A stretch of DNA of 64,000 nucleotides from JARRNE01 sp963824085 (lineage in GTDB: Bacteria; Pseudomonadota; Gammaproteobacteria; Chromatiales; Chromatiaceae). Positions 44,039 through 53,511 of this stretch are shown here, one piece after another. Under the pieces are notes generated by a model that was given only the letters and a program-made list of their open reading frames with translations, was not told the DNA's origin and made no database searches. Location: contig CAWGNT010000018.1 in NCBI GenBank assembly GCA_963824085.1, positions 232,319 to 296,318 on the forward strand. Direction: 5' to 3'. The position numbers were made by a program, and so were the translations under genes. Each line of letters begins with the position of its first letter. The first letter of the stretch is position 1.

Positions 44039-45448
44039 TCAAACAGGGAGACGCTCGAGCTCCACGAGTCCTCCCGTATTCTTCGCATCTACCTTGGCGT
44101 ATAGGTCGTAGAGGGCGGCCTGCAGGGCCTCCTCGATCACCGGATGGTAGAAGGGCATGCGCAACAGCTGCCCGACGGTGAGTCCTTGCTCGATGCACCA
44201 GCACAGCAGGTGCGCAAGGTTCTCGCCCTTGGGACCAATCATCTCGGCGCCAAGGATGCGTCCGCTCTGCTTGTCGCCGTATACGCGGAGCACGCCCTTG
44301 TTCTTGCCCATGATGAGGGCGCGGCCGACGGGCGCGAAATTGATCTGTCCGATTGCGGTGCTCTCGGGATTCAGCTCGTTCCACCGGGCACCCACCGCGC
44401 AGATGTTCGGGTCGCAGAAATTTATGAAGAGCGGGGTCTTGCGGCGGAAGGCCGCGCGCTCCCCAGTGGCCGCGTTGAAACCGGCGATCTTTCCCTCGTC
44501 GCCCGCCTCGTGCAGGATAGGACGGTACGCCGTCGCGTCCCCCGCAATGAAAACGGGGAGGTCCCCCACCTGCATGGTATTTCGGTCGTGAGAAGGAATG
44601 CCGCGGGCATCGACCTCCACCCCCAGGTTTTCCAGGCCAAGGTTGTCGACGTTCGGGATGCGTCCAATGCTGCCCAGGACCTTGTCGACCAAGGCGCTGT
44701 GGGGTCCGGCGGTGACCCGTAACCGGTTGCCCTCCTCGGTTATAGCCGCGGCCTGGCCGAGGTGGATGGGGAATTCCTTGCTGAGGATCTGGACAGCACA
44801 GCCTGCGACCTCAGGGTCTTGGGCGCCGGCGATGGTCCCCAGCTGATCGAAGCCCGTGACCTGCACACCCAAGCGGTGCAGGCTCTGGCCGAGCTCGAGA
44901 CCGATGGTGCCGAGCCCAATGACCGCCATCGACTTGGGCAAGTCCTCCTGCTCGAACAGCGTATCGGTGGTCAGGATGCGTTCGCCGAATGCCTCCCATG
45001 CCGCCGGAACCAGCGGGCGGGAGCCGGTTGCGATCACCACGGCGCGGGCGCGGATACGTTGACCGCCGGCCTCGAGCAGCGTTGGCTCGATGAAGCGGGC
45101 GTGCTCTTGGAGGAACTCTTCCCCCATGTCGTCAGTGCTGTTCGACAGGACGCGGTCGACAAAGGTATCCCGCAGATCCTGGACGTGCTCCAGCGCCTCC
45201 GGCAGATCCAAGGTCATCTCCTCGTGCCCGTCGACGCCGAATTCGCCCAGATGTGTGCGTCGATGGTAGTCCTCGGCGACCTGGATCATCGCCTTGGACG
45301 GCATACAGCCGACCCGGGCGCAGGTCGTCCCCGGCTCGCCGCCGTTGATCAGTATGAAAGACTTGCCCGCCCTTCTGACCTGGCTCAGTGCGTTGAGTCC
45401 GGCGGTTCCGGATCCGATAATCGCAACGTCGACTTGTCTCTCTTTCAC
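44039..45448 (-). CDS. dihydrolipoyl dehydrogenase-like flavoprotein
   Basis: A 469-residue class I pyridine-nucleotide disulfide oxidoreductase. FAD loop IIGSGTAGLNAL, redox disulfide TCARVGCMPSK, NAD loop VIGLGTIGLELG, second FAD motif VFIAGDA, and the C-terminal His-Glu pair in PFYHPVIEEAL are all present. It is likely a dihydrolipoamide dehydrogenase, but no 2-oxoacid dehydrogenase genes are adjacent, so the partner is unknown. The start is GTG 45448, preceded by GAGGAGAAG. Confidence 0.88.
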   Translation of the reverse strand: MKERQVDVAIIGSGTAGLNALSQVRRAGKSFILINGGEPGTTCARVGCMPSKAMIQVAEDYHRRTHLGEFGVDGHEEMTLDLPEALEHVQDLRDTFVDRVLSNSTDDMGEEFLQEHARFIEPTLLEAGGQRIRARAVVIATGSRPLVPAAWEAFGERILTTDTLFEQEDLPKSMAVIGLGTIGLELGQSLHRLGVQVTGFDQLGTIAGAQDPEVAGCAVQILSKEFPIHLGQAAAITEEGNRLRVTAGPHSALVDKVLGSIGRIPNVDNLGLENLGVEVDARGIPSHDRNTMQVGDLPVFIAGDATAYRPILHEAGDEGKIAGFNAATGERAAFRRKTPLFINFCDPNICAVGARWNELNPESTAIGQINFAPVGRALIMGKNKGVLRVYGDKQSGRILGAEMIGPKGENLAHLLCWCIEQGLTVGQLLRMPFYHPVIEEALQAALYDLYAKVDAKNTGGLVELERLPV

Positions 45449-45591
45449 GTACTTCTCCTCACTCGTGTATTTCCGCTGACTGCGGCTTTGCGGACATTCT
45501 AACGTGGCTGGCGCCTGCGGCAGGCGGGGGAATCGCGATTGGGGCGCGCGTCTGCTCGCGAGATAGGGCAGGTGGCCGCGCCGCGGCGGCG

Positions 45592-45630
45592 CCTCGGTCA
45601 AGAAGCGAAGAAGCCGTGTGCGATCTGTAG
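45592..45630 (+). repeat. short leader repeat upstream of aroA
   Basis: CCTCGGTCAA, AAGCG, AAG and CGTGTGCG align with 16761-16798 upstream of prfB at about 31 of 36 positions. It lies 100 bp before the aroA start. Confidence 0.5.
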
Positions 45631-45729
45631 AAGATGGTCACCCGGCGGAGCTGTTTACACTCCAGCGGCCCGTGGCTAAACTGCCGCGCTCCATGGTCAT
45701 GGACTATCACCCTTGGACGAGCACCGAGC

Positions 45730-47052
45730 GTGACTACGGCCCCCGATCTGCATTTCCAGGTGAGTCCCGGCGGCACCCTGCGTGGGCGCATGCGTGTGCC
45801 CGGAGACAAGTCGATCTCTCACCGTGCCGTCATGCTGGGTGCGATAGCCGAGGGTCGGACCGAGGTTGAAGGCTTCCTCGAAGGGGAAGATAGCCTCGCC
45901 ACCCTGCGGGCGTTTCGAAGCATGGGGGTCACCATCAAGGGGCCGGAGCGAGGTCGGCTGGAAATCAATGGGGCCGGCGCGACTGGGCTGTGCGCGCCGG
46001 CGGCGCCGCTGGATCTGGGCAACTCGGGAACCTCCATGCGTCTCCTCACGGGACTTCTATCGGGGCAGCGGTTCCCCGTGACCCTTCGGGGTGACGACTC
46101 CCTCTCCAGGCGACCGATGCGGCGAGTCACTGAGCCGCTGGTACGAATGGGCGCCTCGATCCAGACCAGCCCGGGCGGTACCGCGCCTCTCCATATCGCG
46201 CCATCGGCCGGGTTACGCGGCATCAGCTACGAAATGCCGGTGGCCAGTGCCCAGGTCAAGTCGGCCCTATTGCTGGCGGGGCTTTTCGCCGACGGCGAGA
46301 CCTGTGTCGCCGAGCCGGCGCCGACGCGCGACCACACCGAGCGCATGCTCGCGGCGTTCGGGTATCCCGTGCTGCGCGAGGGATCACGGGTTTGTCTCAC
46401 CGGCGGCGGCAGACTGACGGCCTGTCGACTCGACATCCCCGGCGACATCTCTTCGGCGGCGTTCTTCCTCGTCGGCGCCAGCATTGCGCCCGGATCGGAC
46501 CTGTTGCTGGAGCACGTGGGCGTCAACCCGACGCGCGTTGGCGTTCTCAACATCCTCCGCGAGATGGGTGCGGACATCGTGCTCACCAATAAGCGAGAGG
46601 TTGGGGGCGAGCCGGTCGCGGATCTGCGTGTGCGGGCCGCTCCGCTCAATGGAATCCGCATTCCGAACGATCAGGTTCCTTTGGCCATCGACGAGTTCCC
46701 CGCAATCTTCGTCGCCGCCGCCTGCGCCCAGGGCGAAACCCTGTTGACCGGCGCAGAGGAGCTGCGAGTGAAGGAGAGCGACCGCATCCAGGTGATGGCC
46801 GAGGGCCTCGCCGCGCTCGGTGTCGAGGTGAAGACGCTCCCGGATGGAATCAATATCCGCGGTGGCACCTTCGGCGGTGGGACGGTCCATGCGCGGGGTG
46901 ACCATCGGATTGCGATGTCCTTTGCCGTTGCGGGATTGCGCGCGCGCTCGACCATCGAGGTGTGGGACTGCGCGAACGTCAACACCTCCTTCCCTGGTTT
47001 CTCCGCATCGGCTGCCCGAGCCGGACTTTTGGTCCGGGAGTATGCGGGTTGA
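45730..47052 (+). CDS. aroA: 3-phosphoshikimate 1-carboxyvinyltransferase (EPSP synthase)
   Basis: A 440-residue enzyme of the shikimate pathway joining PEP to shikimate 3-phosphate. Key motifs are GDKSISHRAVM, LGNSGTSMRLL and RVKESDRIQVMAEGL. The GNSGTSMRL form, rather than GNAGTAMRP, matches the class II enzymes. The start is GTG 45730 (MTTAPDLHF); the upstream open frame to 45634 is not family-like. The stop overlaps the TTG start of cmk (TTGA). Confidence 0.94.
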   Translation: MTTAPDLHFQVSPGGTLRGRMRVPGDKSISHRAVMLGAIAEGRTEVEGFLEGEDSLATLRAFRSMGVTIKGPERGRLEINGAGATGLCAPAAPLDLGNSGTSMRLLTGLLSGQRFPVTLRGDDSLSRRPMRRVTEPLVRMGASIQTSPGGTAPLHIAPSAGLRGISYEMPVASAQVKSALLLAGLFADGETCVAEPAPTRDHTERMLAAFGYPVLREGSRVCLTGGGRLTACRLDIPGDISSAAFFLVGASIAPGSDLLLEHVGVNPTRVGVLNILREMGADIVLTNKREVGGEPVADLRVRAAPLNGIRIPNDQVPLAIDEFPAIFVAAACAQGETLLTGAEELRVKESDRIQVMAEGLAALGVEVKTLPDGINIRGGTFGGGTVHARGDHRIAMSFAVAGLRARSTIEVWDCANVNTSFPGFSASAARAGLLVREYAG

Positions 47053-47717
47053 CACGGGTCATCACGATCGACGGGCCGTCCGGAACCGGGAAGGGCACCA
47101 TTGCCGTCCTGGTGGCGGAGCGGCTTGGCTGGCATTACCTCGACAGCGGTCTGCTCTACCGCGCACTCGGTCTCGCGGCTCGGCGGGCGGCGGTGGATCT
47201 GGACGCGGGGGAAGAATTGGCTCGGCTGGCAACGGGGCTGCGCGTCGAGCTCGAGGATGCGCGGGTGCTTCTTGACGGCGAGGACGTGTCCACGGCCATT
47301 CGCACCGAGGCGGCGGCGTCGGCGGCGTCGCGGGTTGCAGCACAGGGGGCCGTACGGGCGGCACTCCTCGACTGGCAACGGGCCGCGGCGGTGGCGCCGG
47401 GTCTGGTTGCCGATGGCCGAGACATGGGCAGCGTCGTCTTCCCGGGCGCATCCCTCAAGGTATTTCTCACGGCGAGTCCCGAGGAGCGTGCGCTGCGCCG
47501 CTATAAACAGTTGAAAGAAAAGGGGTTGGATGTTAGCCTTGCGACCCTCATTGCGGAGATCGGGGCGCGCGACGAGCGCGACAGCACCCGGTCGGTAGCC
47601 CCGCTGAAGGCGCCTCCCGGGGCGCTCGTTTTGGATACCACCTCCTTGTCGATCGAGGAGGTGCTGGATCGGGTCTTGGGAGCGGTGAGGCGCGTCCTTC
47701 CGGACCTGGTCTTTTAG
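47049..47717 (+). CDS. cmk: cytidylate kinase
   Basis: A 222-residue kinase phosphorylating CMP and dCMP. P-loop GPSGTGKGT, then YLDSGLLYRALGL and the DGRDMGSVVFPGA motif are intact. The probable TTG start (47049) overlaps the aroA TGA. aroA-cmk-rpsA-ihfB is a standard gammaproteobacterial order. A perfect 9-bp hairpin begins just after its stop. Confidence 0.94.
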   Translation: MTRVITIDGPSGTGKGTIAVLVAERLGWHYLDSGLLYRALGLAARRAAVDLDAGEELARLATGLRVELEDARVLLDGEDVSTAIRTEAAASAASRVAAQGAVRAALLDWQRAAAVAPGLVADGRDMGSVVFPGASLKVFLTASPEERALRRYKQLKEKGLDVSLATLIAEIGARDERDSTRSVAPLKAPPGALVLDTTSLSIEEVLDRVLGAVRRVLPDLVF

Positions 47718-47718
47718 T

Positions 47719-47744
47719 TTCGGGCAACCGGTCGATTGCCCGAA
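47719..47744 (+). promoter_or_regulatory. hairpin between cmk and rpsA
   Basis: TTCGGGCAA and TTGCCCGAA form a perfect 9-bp stem with loop CCGGTCGA. With the second hairpin at 47791-47810 it structures the rpsA leader or ends the cmk transcript. Confidence 0.55.
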
Positions 47745-47790
47745 GCGGCCGGTCGGCTGCTTGCAGCGGACTGTATCTTTAACCCAAGCC

Positions 47791-47810
47791 CTTGTCCCAG
47801 AAGGGACAAG
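47791..47810 (+). promoter_or_regulatory. rpsA leader hairpin
   Basis: CTTGTCCC and GGGACAAG form a perfect 8-bp stem with the stable tetraloop AGAA, 31 bp before the rpsA ATG. In E. coli the rpsA leader folds into hairpins bound by S1 for autoregulation; this placement is comparable. Confidence 0.6.
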
Positions 47811-47841
47811 CTCACGCGCCCCGTCAGGAAACCCTAAACTC

Positions 47842-49521
47842 ATGACCGAAAGCTTTGCTGAACTCTTCGAACAGAGCCTCTCCAATACCCAGCTCCAGCC
47901 TGGCACCATCGTAACCGGACAGGTGGTGGACATCACCTCGGACTCGGTAGTCGTCAACGCGGGCCTTAAGTCCGAAGGCATCATCCCGATCGACCAGTTC
48001 CTCGGGCCCGACGGCGCGATCGAGGTCGCTGTTGGCGATGACGTCCAGGTCGCCTTGGATGCGGTGGAGGACGGCTCAGGTGCCACTCGCCTGTCGCGAG
48101 AGAAGGCAAAGCGGCATGCGGCCTGGGAGGTGCTGGAGAAGGCGTTCGAGGCCGGAGAGACCGTCAAGGGCATGATCAACGGCAAGGTGAAAGGTGGCTT
48201 CACCGTCGACCTGGGGAGTGTCCGGGCTTTCCTTCCAGGCTCACTTGTGGATGTACGCCCCGTACGCGACACCAGCTACCTGGAAGGTAAGGAGTTGGAG
48301 TTCAAGGTCATCAAGCTGGATCGCAAGCGGAACAACGTTGTGGTCTCTCGCCGCGCCGTGGTGGAGGAAGAGTACAGCGCCGAGCGTGACGCCCTCCTGA
48401 AGAATCTCGAAGAAGGTATGGAGATCAAGGGCGTCGTCAAGAACCTGACCGATTACGGAGCGTTTATCGATCTGGGTGGTATCGACGGCCTGCTTCATAT
48501 CACGGACATGGCGTGGCGCCGCGTCAAGCATCCCTCCGAGGTCGTCGAGATCGGCGACGAAATCACCGTCAAGGTGCTCAAGTTCGACCGCGAGCGCCAG
48601 CGCGTTTCCCTCGGCCTCAAGCAGATGGGCGAGGATCCGTGGGTGAACATCTCGCGCCGCTACCCGGAGGGTACCCGGGTGTTCGGCAAGGTCACAAACA
48701 TTGCCGACTACGGCTGCTTCGTCGAGATCGAAGAGGGCGTGGAAGGACTGGTCCACGTCTCCGAGATGGACTGGACGAACAAGAACATCCATCCGAGCAA
48801 GGTGGTTGCCTTGGGTGACGAGGTCGAGGTGATGGTGCTCGATATCGACGAGGAGCGCCGCCGTATCTCGCTTGGGATCAAACAGTGCCAGGCCAACCCC
48901 TGGGACGACTTTGCGACCACCCACAAGAAGGGCGATCACGTCAGCGGCAAGATCAAGTCCATTACGGACTTCGGGATCTTCATTGGTCTCGACGGCGGTA
49001 TCGACGGCCTCGTGCACCTGTCCGACATCTCCTGGGACGAAACGGGCGAGCAGGTTCTGCGTAGCTACTCCAAGGGGGACGAGCTCGAGACCGTGGTGCT
49101 CTCCGTAGACCCCGAGCGTGAGCGCATTTCCCTCGGTGTGAAGCAGCTCGACAAGGACCCCTTCTCCTCCTTCGTTGCCCTGCATGAGAAGGGCAGCATT
49201 GTGACCGGCACTATCACCGAGGTCGACGCCAAGGGCGCCACCGTTGCGCTGGCGGACGGCGTCGAAGGCTACTTGCGCGCCTCTGAGATCTCGCGCGACC
49301 GGGTGGAAGACGCCCGCGCCGTGCTTAAGCTTGGCGAAGAGGTCGAAGCCAAGTTTGTGGGTGTGGACCGCAAGAACCGAACCATCTCGCTCTCGGTCAA
49401 AGCGAAGGATATCGACGAGGAGACCGCTGCTGTCAAGGGGTATTCCCGGGATGCTCAGGCAGGAACGGCCACCCTGGGCGACATCCTGAAGGAGCAGATG
49501 GAAGAGGCCCAGAAGGACTGA
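47842..49521 (+). CDS. rpsA: 30S ribosomal protein S1
   Basis: A 559-residue mRNA-binding protein with six S1 OB-fold repeats at about 20-90, 105-170, 190-260, 275-345, 362-432 and 448-515. Recurrent GxVxxITDFGIFI and RRISLGIKQ signatures mark repeats 3-5. ATG 47842 gives MTESFAELFEQSL as in other gammaproteobacteria. No Shine-Dalgarno sequence is evident, which is normal for rpsA, whose leader structure drives translation. Confidence 0.97.
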   Translation: MTESFAELFEQSLSNTQLQPGTIVTGQVVDITSDSVVVNAGLKSEGIIPIDQFLGPDGAIEVAVGDDVQVALDAVEDGSGATRLSREKAKRHAAWEVLEKAFEAGETVKGMINGKVKGGFTVDLGSVRAFLPGSLVDVRPVRDTSYLEGKELEFKVIKLDRKRNNVVVSRRAVVEEEYSAERDALLKNLEEGMEIKGVVKNLTDYGAFIDLGGIDGLLHITDMAWRRVKHPSEVVEIGDEITVKVLKFDRERQRVSLGLKQMGEDPWVNISRRYPEGTRVFGKVTNIADYGCFVEIEEGVEGLVHVSEMDWTNKNIHPSKVVALGDEVEVMVLDIDEERRRISLGIKQCQANPWDDFATTHKKGDHVSGKIKSITDFGIFIGLDGGIDGLVHLSDISWDETGEQVLRSYSKGDELETVVLSVDPERERISLGVKQLDKDPFSSFVALHEKGSIVTGTITEVDAKGATVALADGVEGYLRASEISRDRVEDARAVLKLGEEVEAKFVGVDRKNRTISLSVKAKDIDEETAAVKGYSRDAQAGTATLGDILKEQMEEAQKD

Positions 49522-49600
49522 GTCCTTGGGCTCTTTGCTTTAACGTTAGTCTCGCCCGCGAAGGGGGCGGCATGGACATCTGTCGATGGAACATGAAAGC

Positions 49601-49930
49601 ATGACGAAATCGGAGCTTATTGATGCTTTGGCCGCCGGGCAGAGCCATCTGGCCTACAAAGACGTGGAATTGGCCGTAAGGTGCATCCTGGACCGGATGA
49701 GTAACGCCCTCGCGGCGGGCGAGCGGATCGAGATCCGCGGATTCGGCAGCTTCTCCCTGCATTACCGCCCACCGCGGCTAGGGCGCAATCCGAAGACGGG
49801 CGATTCTGTCGCCCTTGCCGGCAAGCACGTGCCCCACTTCAAGCCGGGAAAGGAGCTAAGGGATCGCGTGAACGCGACCTTTGCGCCGCCTCCCGATGAG
49901 GAACCCGCCCCCGCCGCCCGCCGGGCCTGA
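49601..49930 (+). CDS. ihfB: integration host factor subunit beta
   Basis: A 109-residue nucleoid protein that bends DNA together with IhfA. MTKSELIDALA, the beta-arm RNPKTGDSVALAGKHVPHFKPGKEL (key Pro at the tip region) and GFGSFSLHYR are typical. The C-terminal tail (PPPDEEPAPAARRA) is longer than in E. coli. ATG 49601 is preferred over 49586. The lapA/lapB genes that often follow ihfB are not present. Confidence 0.94.
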   Translation: MTKSELIDALAAGQSHLAYKDVELAVRCILDRMSNALAAGERIEIRGFGSFSLHYRPPRLGRNPKTGDSVALAGKHVPHFKPGKELRDRVNATFAPPPDEEPAPAARRA

Positions 49931-50182
49931 GAGTCCAGAATCCGACCTGACCCCAACGGTGAACGCCCCCCGGAGGACGGTCGGTCCGGGCCATCCCGCT
50001 CCAGAGTCGCATCCGGGGTCCTCCCCTTCGTCGGGGCGTAGCTCTGCGTGCCGGGTTCAGGCGATTGCCGGACCCGGGATCGGACGTGGGGGACCTGCCT
50101 GAAAACCCGGAACGGCTTCAATGCGATATCGCCGTCACAGTACTCACCTTGCCGGAGACGCTGCGCGGCGAAAATCTCGTCG

Positions 50183-51553
50183 TCATGACAGTGTCCGTCT
50201 TCGTGTTTCTTCGTAGTCCCCGTGCGGTACAGCGCTTTCCAGGCCAACGGACTTGACCTGGTGGCGCCGCAGGCCGCTCGCAAGCGGAAAGCGGCACGTG
50301 AAGCCGCTGCCTTTCCCGACCTCGCTGGCGATGACCAGGCGGGCGTCGTGTCGGTTTAGGACGTGGTGCACGATCGCCAATCCTAGGCCAGTGCCGCCAG
50401 AGGCGCGGGACCTCGCCTTGTCGACGCGGTAGAAGCGCTCGGTGAGCCGCGGTATGTGCTCCGACTCGATCCCGTCCCCGTTGTCATGAACTGAGAATAG
50501 CGGACCGCTCCCGTCGTCGCGCCACACGACCTGAACGCGGCTTCCGGGCGGCGTGTGCTTCACTGCGTTGTATACCAGGTTCGAGAATGCGCTCCGCAGC
50601 TCCAGCTGGTTGCCGATGAGGAGCAGCTCGGCATCCACGTCCGCGGCAAATTCGTGCCGGCCGTTGCTCAGAGCCTGCGCCTCATGGATCACCAGGCGCA
50701 GCTCCGCAGGGACGTCGACCGGTGCGACCTCCGCGGAGCGGTCGTCCATCTCTAGGCGCGACAAGGTGAGGAGATCGTCGATGATCGAGCGCATGCGCTC
50801 GCTTTGATTGCGCATCAGCTCCATCGGCCGGCGGTGATGCTGGGGCGTGAGTGGCGATTCCGCCAGGCTTTCAAGAAACCCGGCGATCACGGTGAGCGGC
50901 GTGCGCAGCTCATGCGAGGCATTGGCCACGAAATCGCGCCGAATCATGTTGAGGTGATAGATCTTGGTGATGTCGCGCGCCACCACCAGGCGTTGGCGTT
51001 TGCGCTCGCCAAAGGGGGTGATGCGCAGAGACAGCATGACGGCGCGGTTGTGCTCCGGCGCGATCTCTATGGGGCGGTGGTACTCGCCGGCGTCGATAAA
51101 TTCGTTGAGCTGGGGTTGGCCGAGGATTTCAGTCAGTAGCCTTCCGTCGTCCCGCGGCCAATGGATGTCCATCAAGACGGCGGCAGCGGGGTTGGCCCAT
51201 TCGACGCGCTTTCGCTTGTCGAGCACCACCAGACCGTCCGGCACCGACACGGTGGCTTCGCGAAAGCGGCGGATGAAACGGACTTGCCGCTTGCGCCGTT
51301 TGCGCCCGCGTTGCTGATACTGGGCGATGGCTCGGAAAATTTCTCCCCACAACCCACGCGGGAAGGGAGGAGCCAGGCGATGCTTCCGCCGAATTAAGAC
51401 GGCGAGGCGGAAGAGATAATAGAGGTTGCGCGCGACGTAGGGCGCAAGAACAAGGGGCCACAGCAGTGCCCCGTCGGGCCCCGCCCAGGCAAGGACCGCT
51501 GCCGCCCCGGCGGAGGCGAGGATGAAGTAGGTCTCGAAACGCACCGCTGGACG
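50183..51553 (-). CDS. phoR: phosphate-regulon sensor kinase PhoR
   Basis: A 456-residue kinase. Two N-terminal membrane segments (about 5-45) with a basic linker, a PAS domain (about 95-200, VPDGLVVLDKRKRVEWANPAA) and the HisKA His in NASHELRTPLTVIAGF (about 225) are seen. HATPase boxes are NLVYNAVKHT, DNGDGI and GGTGLGLAIV. The start is ATG 51553; a TTG at 51616 would overlap the phoB stop (TTGA), so coupling is possible. The C-terminal tail after the HATPase is slightly longer than usual. Confidence 0.93.
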   Translation of the reverse strand, partial: RPAVRFETYFILASAGAAAVLAWAGPDGALLWPLVLAPYVARNLYYLFRLAVLIRRKHRLAPPFPRGLWGEIFRAIAQYQQRGRKRRKRQVRFIRRFREATVSVPDGLVVLDKRKRVEWANPAAAVLMDIHWPRDDGRLLTEILGQPQLNEFIDAGEYHRPIEIAPEHNRAVMLSLRITPFGERKRQRLVVARDITKIYHLNMIRRDFVANASHELRTPLTVIAGFLESLAESPLTPQHHRRPMELMRNQSERMRSIIDDLLTLSRLEMDDRSAEVAPVDVPAELRLVIHEAQALSNGRHEFAADVDAELLLIGNQLELRSAFSNLVYNAVKHTPPGSRVQVVWRDDGSGPLFSVHDNGDGIESEHIPRLTERFYRVDKARSRASGGTGLGLAIVHHVLNRHDARLVIASEVGKGSGFTCRFPLASGLRRHQVKSVGLESAVPHGDYEETRRRTLS

Positions 51554-51612
51554 CATAAGTGACGCTCGCGCCACGCAAGCCTGGGTCGGCTGCCGGCCCG
51601 AGTCCTGGCCGC

Positions 51613-52299
51613 TCAATCCTTGTCGGAGAAGCGGTAGCCGACGCCGCGGACTGTCTGCAACAGCCGGTCGTGGCCCGTCAGCTCCAGCGCCTTGCGCAGC
51701 CGACGCACGTGCACGTCGACGGTCCGTTCCTCCACATAGACCTGGTCGCCCCAGACTTGGTCGAGCAGCTGGGAGCGGCTGAAGGCCCGGTCGACGTGGG
51801 TCATGAGGAAGTGCAGCAGCCGGTACTCCGTTGGAGCGATGTCAATACGTCTGCCGTTGGCGCTGACTCGACGGCTGACGTGGTCAATCCGCAAGCCCCC
51901 GATCTCGATCTCGTCGGCGACGTCCTCAGGCTTGGCGCGACGCAGGACCGCGTTCACCCGGGCCACCATCTCGCGCGGAGAGAAAGGCTTGGCGATGTAG
52001 TCGTCGGCGCCCGTATCGAGTCCCTTCACCCGATCCTCTTCTTCCCCCCTCGCGCTGACCATGATAATGGGGATCGGGCGTGTCTTGGAGCTCTGCTTGA
52101 GCTCCTTTGCGAGCTCCAGTCCGGACCGTCCCGGAAGCATCCAGTCAAGAAGCAGAAGGTCCGCGCCGTCCGCGACCAAGGTCTTGCGCGCCTCGTCGGC
52201 GTGACCTGCCTCTAGCACACGAAATCCAGCCTCCTCAAGGGCGAAGCGCATCACTTCCCGGATATCCGGCTCGTCATCGACCACGAGTACCGTTGCCAT
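51613..52299 (-). CDS. phoB: phosphate-regulon response regulator PhoB
   Basis: A 228-residue OmpR-type regulator. The receiver (1-120) has DDEPDIRE, the phospho-acceptor Asp in LLLLDWMLPG and the Lys in DYIAKPFSP. The winged-helix DNA-binding domain (about 130-226) has ERTVDVHVRRLRKAL and the terminal GVGYRF. phoB-phoR order is standard. No obvious Pho box was found upstream. Confidence 0.95.
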   Translation of the reverse strand: MATVLVVDDEPDIREVMRFALEEAGFRVLEAGHADEARKTLVADGADLLLLDWMLPGRSGLELAKELKQSSKTRPIPIIMVSARGEEEDRVKGLDTGADDYIAKPFSPREMVARVNAVLRRAKPEDVADEIEIGGLRIDHVSRRVSANGRRIDIAPTEYRLLHFLMTHVDRAFSRSQLLDQVWGDQVYVEERTVDVHVRRLRKALELTGHDRLLQTVRGVGYRFSDKD

Positions 52300-52613
52300 A
52301 GGTGTGAATGTCCTGGTGATCTCAAAGATAGGTCGGGCCGTGCCCATTTTATGTACGGTGAGTTACGAACAGGTTACGGGAGCCGGGAGCGGCTGTTCCG
52401 CGGAAGGTGCCTGGTGGCGTGGCCGATGCTGCCCCGGGCCCTAAGGAGCGCTTGTCGACTGCTCATACGACCGCCATCTAGCTTACATGAGACCTGCCCT
52501 GCATGGTGCCGATCCGCGGCACTGCCGCACCCGGCGCGGGCAGTGCGTTCCCCTGATTCATCGTGGCGGCGTCTTCTTCCCGTCCATCCGTCGAGAGGTT
52601 AGTCAAAGGCTTT
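52300..52613. other. divergent intergenic interval
   Basis: A 314-bp region between the divergent phoB and metallo-beta-lactamase-fold genes. It must hold their promoters, but no strong promoter, Pho box or hairpin stands out. Confidence 0.35.
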
Positions 52614-53420
52614 ATGTCCGACTTCGCTTTGCGGTTCCTCGGCGTGGGTAACTCGCACGCCTTGGCCCTGGGCTCTTCGTCCGCGGTCTTCGAGGCCGGG
52701 GATGCACCTTGGCTCTTGATCGATTGCGGGCCCGACACAGTCGATGCCTACCTCAACACGTACGGGGCGCTGCCGGAGGCGGTCTTCATAACGCATTCGC
52801 ATCTCGATCACATCGGCGGGCTGGAAAACCTCTTCTACAGCCTCGCCACACGACCAGCTCGCGGCGTAGCGCCGCGTCTCTTCATACCAGTGTCCCTGAT
52901 TCAGATACTGCAGCGCCGACTCGCGGATTATCCGAATCTCCTTGCCGAGGGTGGCTGCAACTTCTGGGATGTGTTTCAGTTGGTCCCAGTATCCGAGCGT
53001 TTCTGGCACCGCGACCTCCTCTTCAGCGTCTATCCGGTGCGCCATCACGAGTACCTATCTGCCTTTGGGCTCGCACTGGAGGGGCGGTTCGTCTACACGG
53101 GGGATACCCGCCCAATTCCGGAGACCCTCAATCGCTACGCGAGCCGCGGCGAGCGGATCTTCCATGACTGCGGCAGCACTCCAAACCCCTCGCATACCTC
53201 GGTTCAGGACATCCAGCACGAGTACAAGGAGGAGCAGTGGCGCCGCATGGTGTTCTATCATTACGAGTCGGAGGCCGCGGGTCGCGTCATTGAGAAGAAC
53301 GGGTATCGCGTTGTCCGCCGCGGCGAGCGGATCGAGCTCTCCTGCCCCGCGGTCGACGATTCGGTCGGAGATGAATCCCGGCAAGGGATTCGGGCGCTTG
53401 CTGGCGGTCTTCAGTCCTGA
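52614..53420 (+). CDS. metallo-beta-lactamase-fold hydrolase (RNase Z-like)
   Basis: A 268-residue MBL-fold protein. Metal-binding residues are visible in THSHLDHIGG (HxHxDH), VRHHEY, YTGDTRP and the C-terminal FYHYES. This pattern is close to the RNase Z/phosphodiesterase branch rather than to lactamases. ATG 52614 (MSDFALRFLGVGNS) fits the fold start. The substrate is unknown. Confidence 0.8.
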   Translation: MSDFALRFLGVGNSHALALGSSSAVFEAGDAPWLLIDCGPDTVDAYLNTYGALPEAVFITHSHLDHIGGLENLFYSLATRPARGVAPRLFIPVSLIQILQRRLADYPNLLAEGGCNFWDVFQLVPVSERFWHRDLLFSVYPVRHHEYLSAFGLALEGRFVYTGDTRPIPETLNRYASRGERIFHDCGSTPNPSHTSVQDIQHEYKEEQWRRMVFYHYESEAAGRVIEKNGYRVVRRGERIELSCPAVDDSVGDESRQGIRALAGGLQS

Positions 53421-53511
53421 CGCACCGTTTTTTGGTTTTTCCCCGGGGTGGGGGGGAGCGAAACATCCGTGTGGGCAGCCTACGTGTCCGTTCGGCCCTG
53501 CCGAGCGCGGG

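Noticed and set aside
46671..48272. 533-residue minus-strand frame across aroA, cmk and rpsA
   Set aside because: It spans three well-supported genes on the other strand and shows no protein features.
52300..52613. Pho box upstream of phoB
   Set aside because: No pair of CTGTCAT-like direct repeats with 11-bp periodicity was found.
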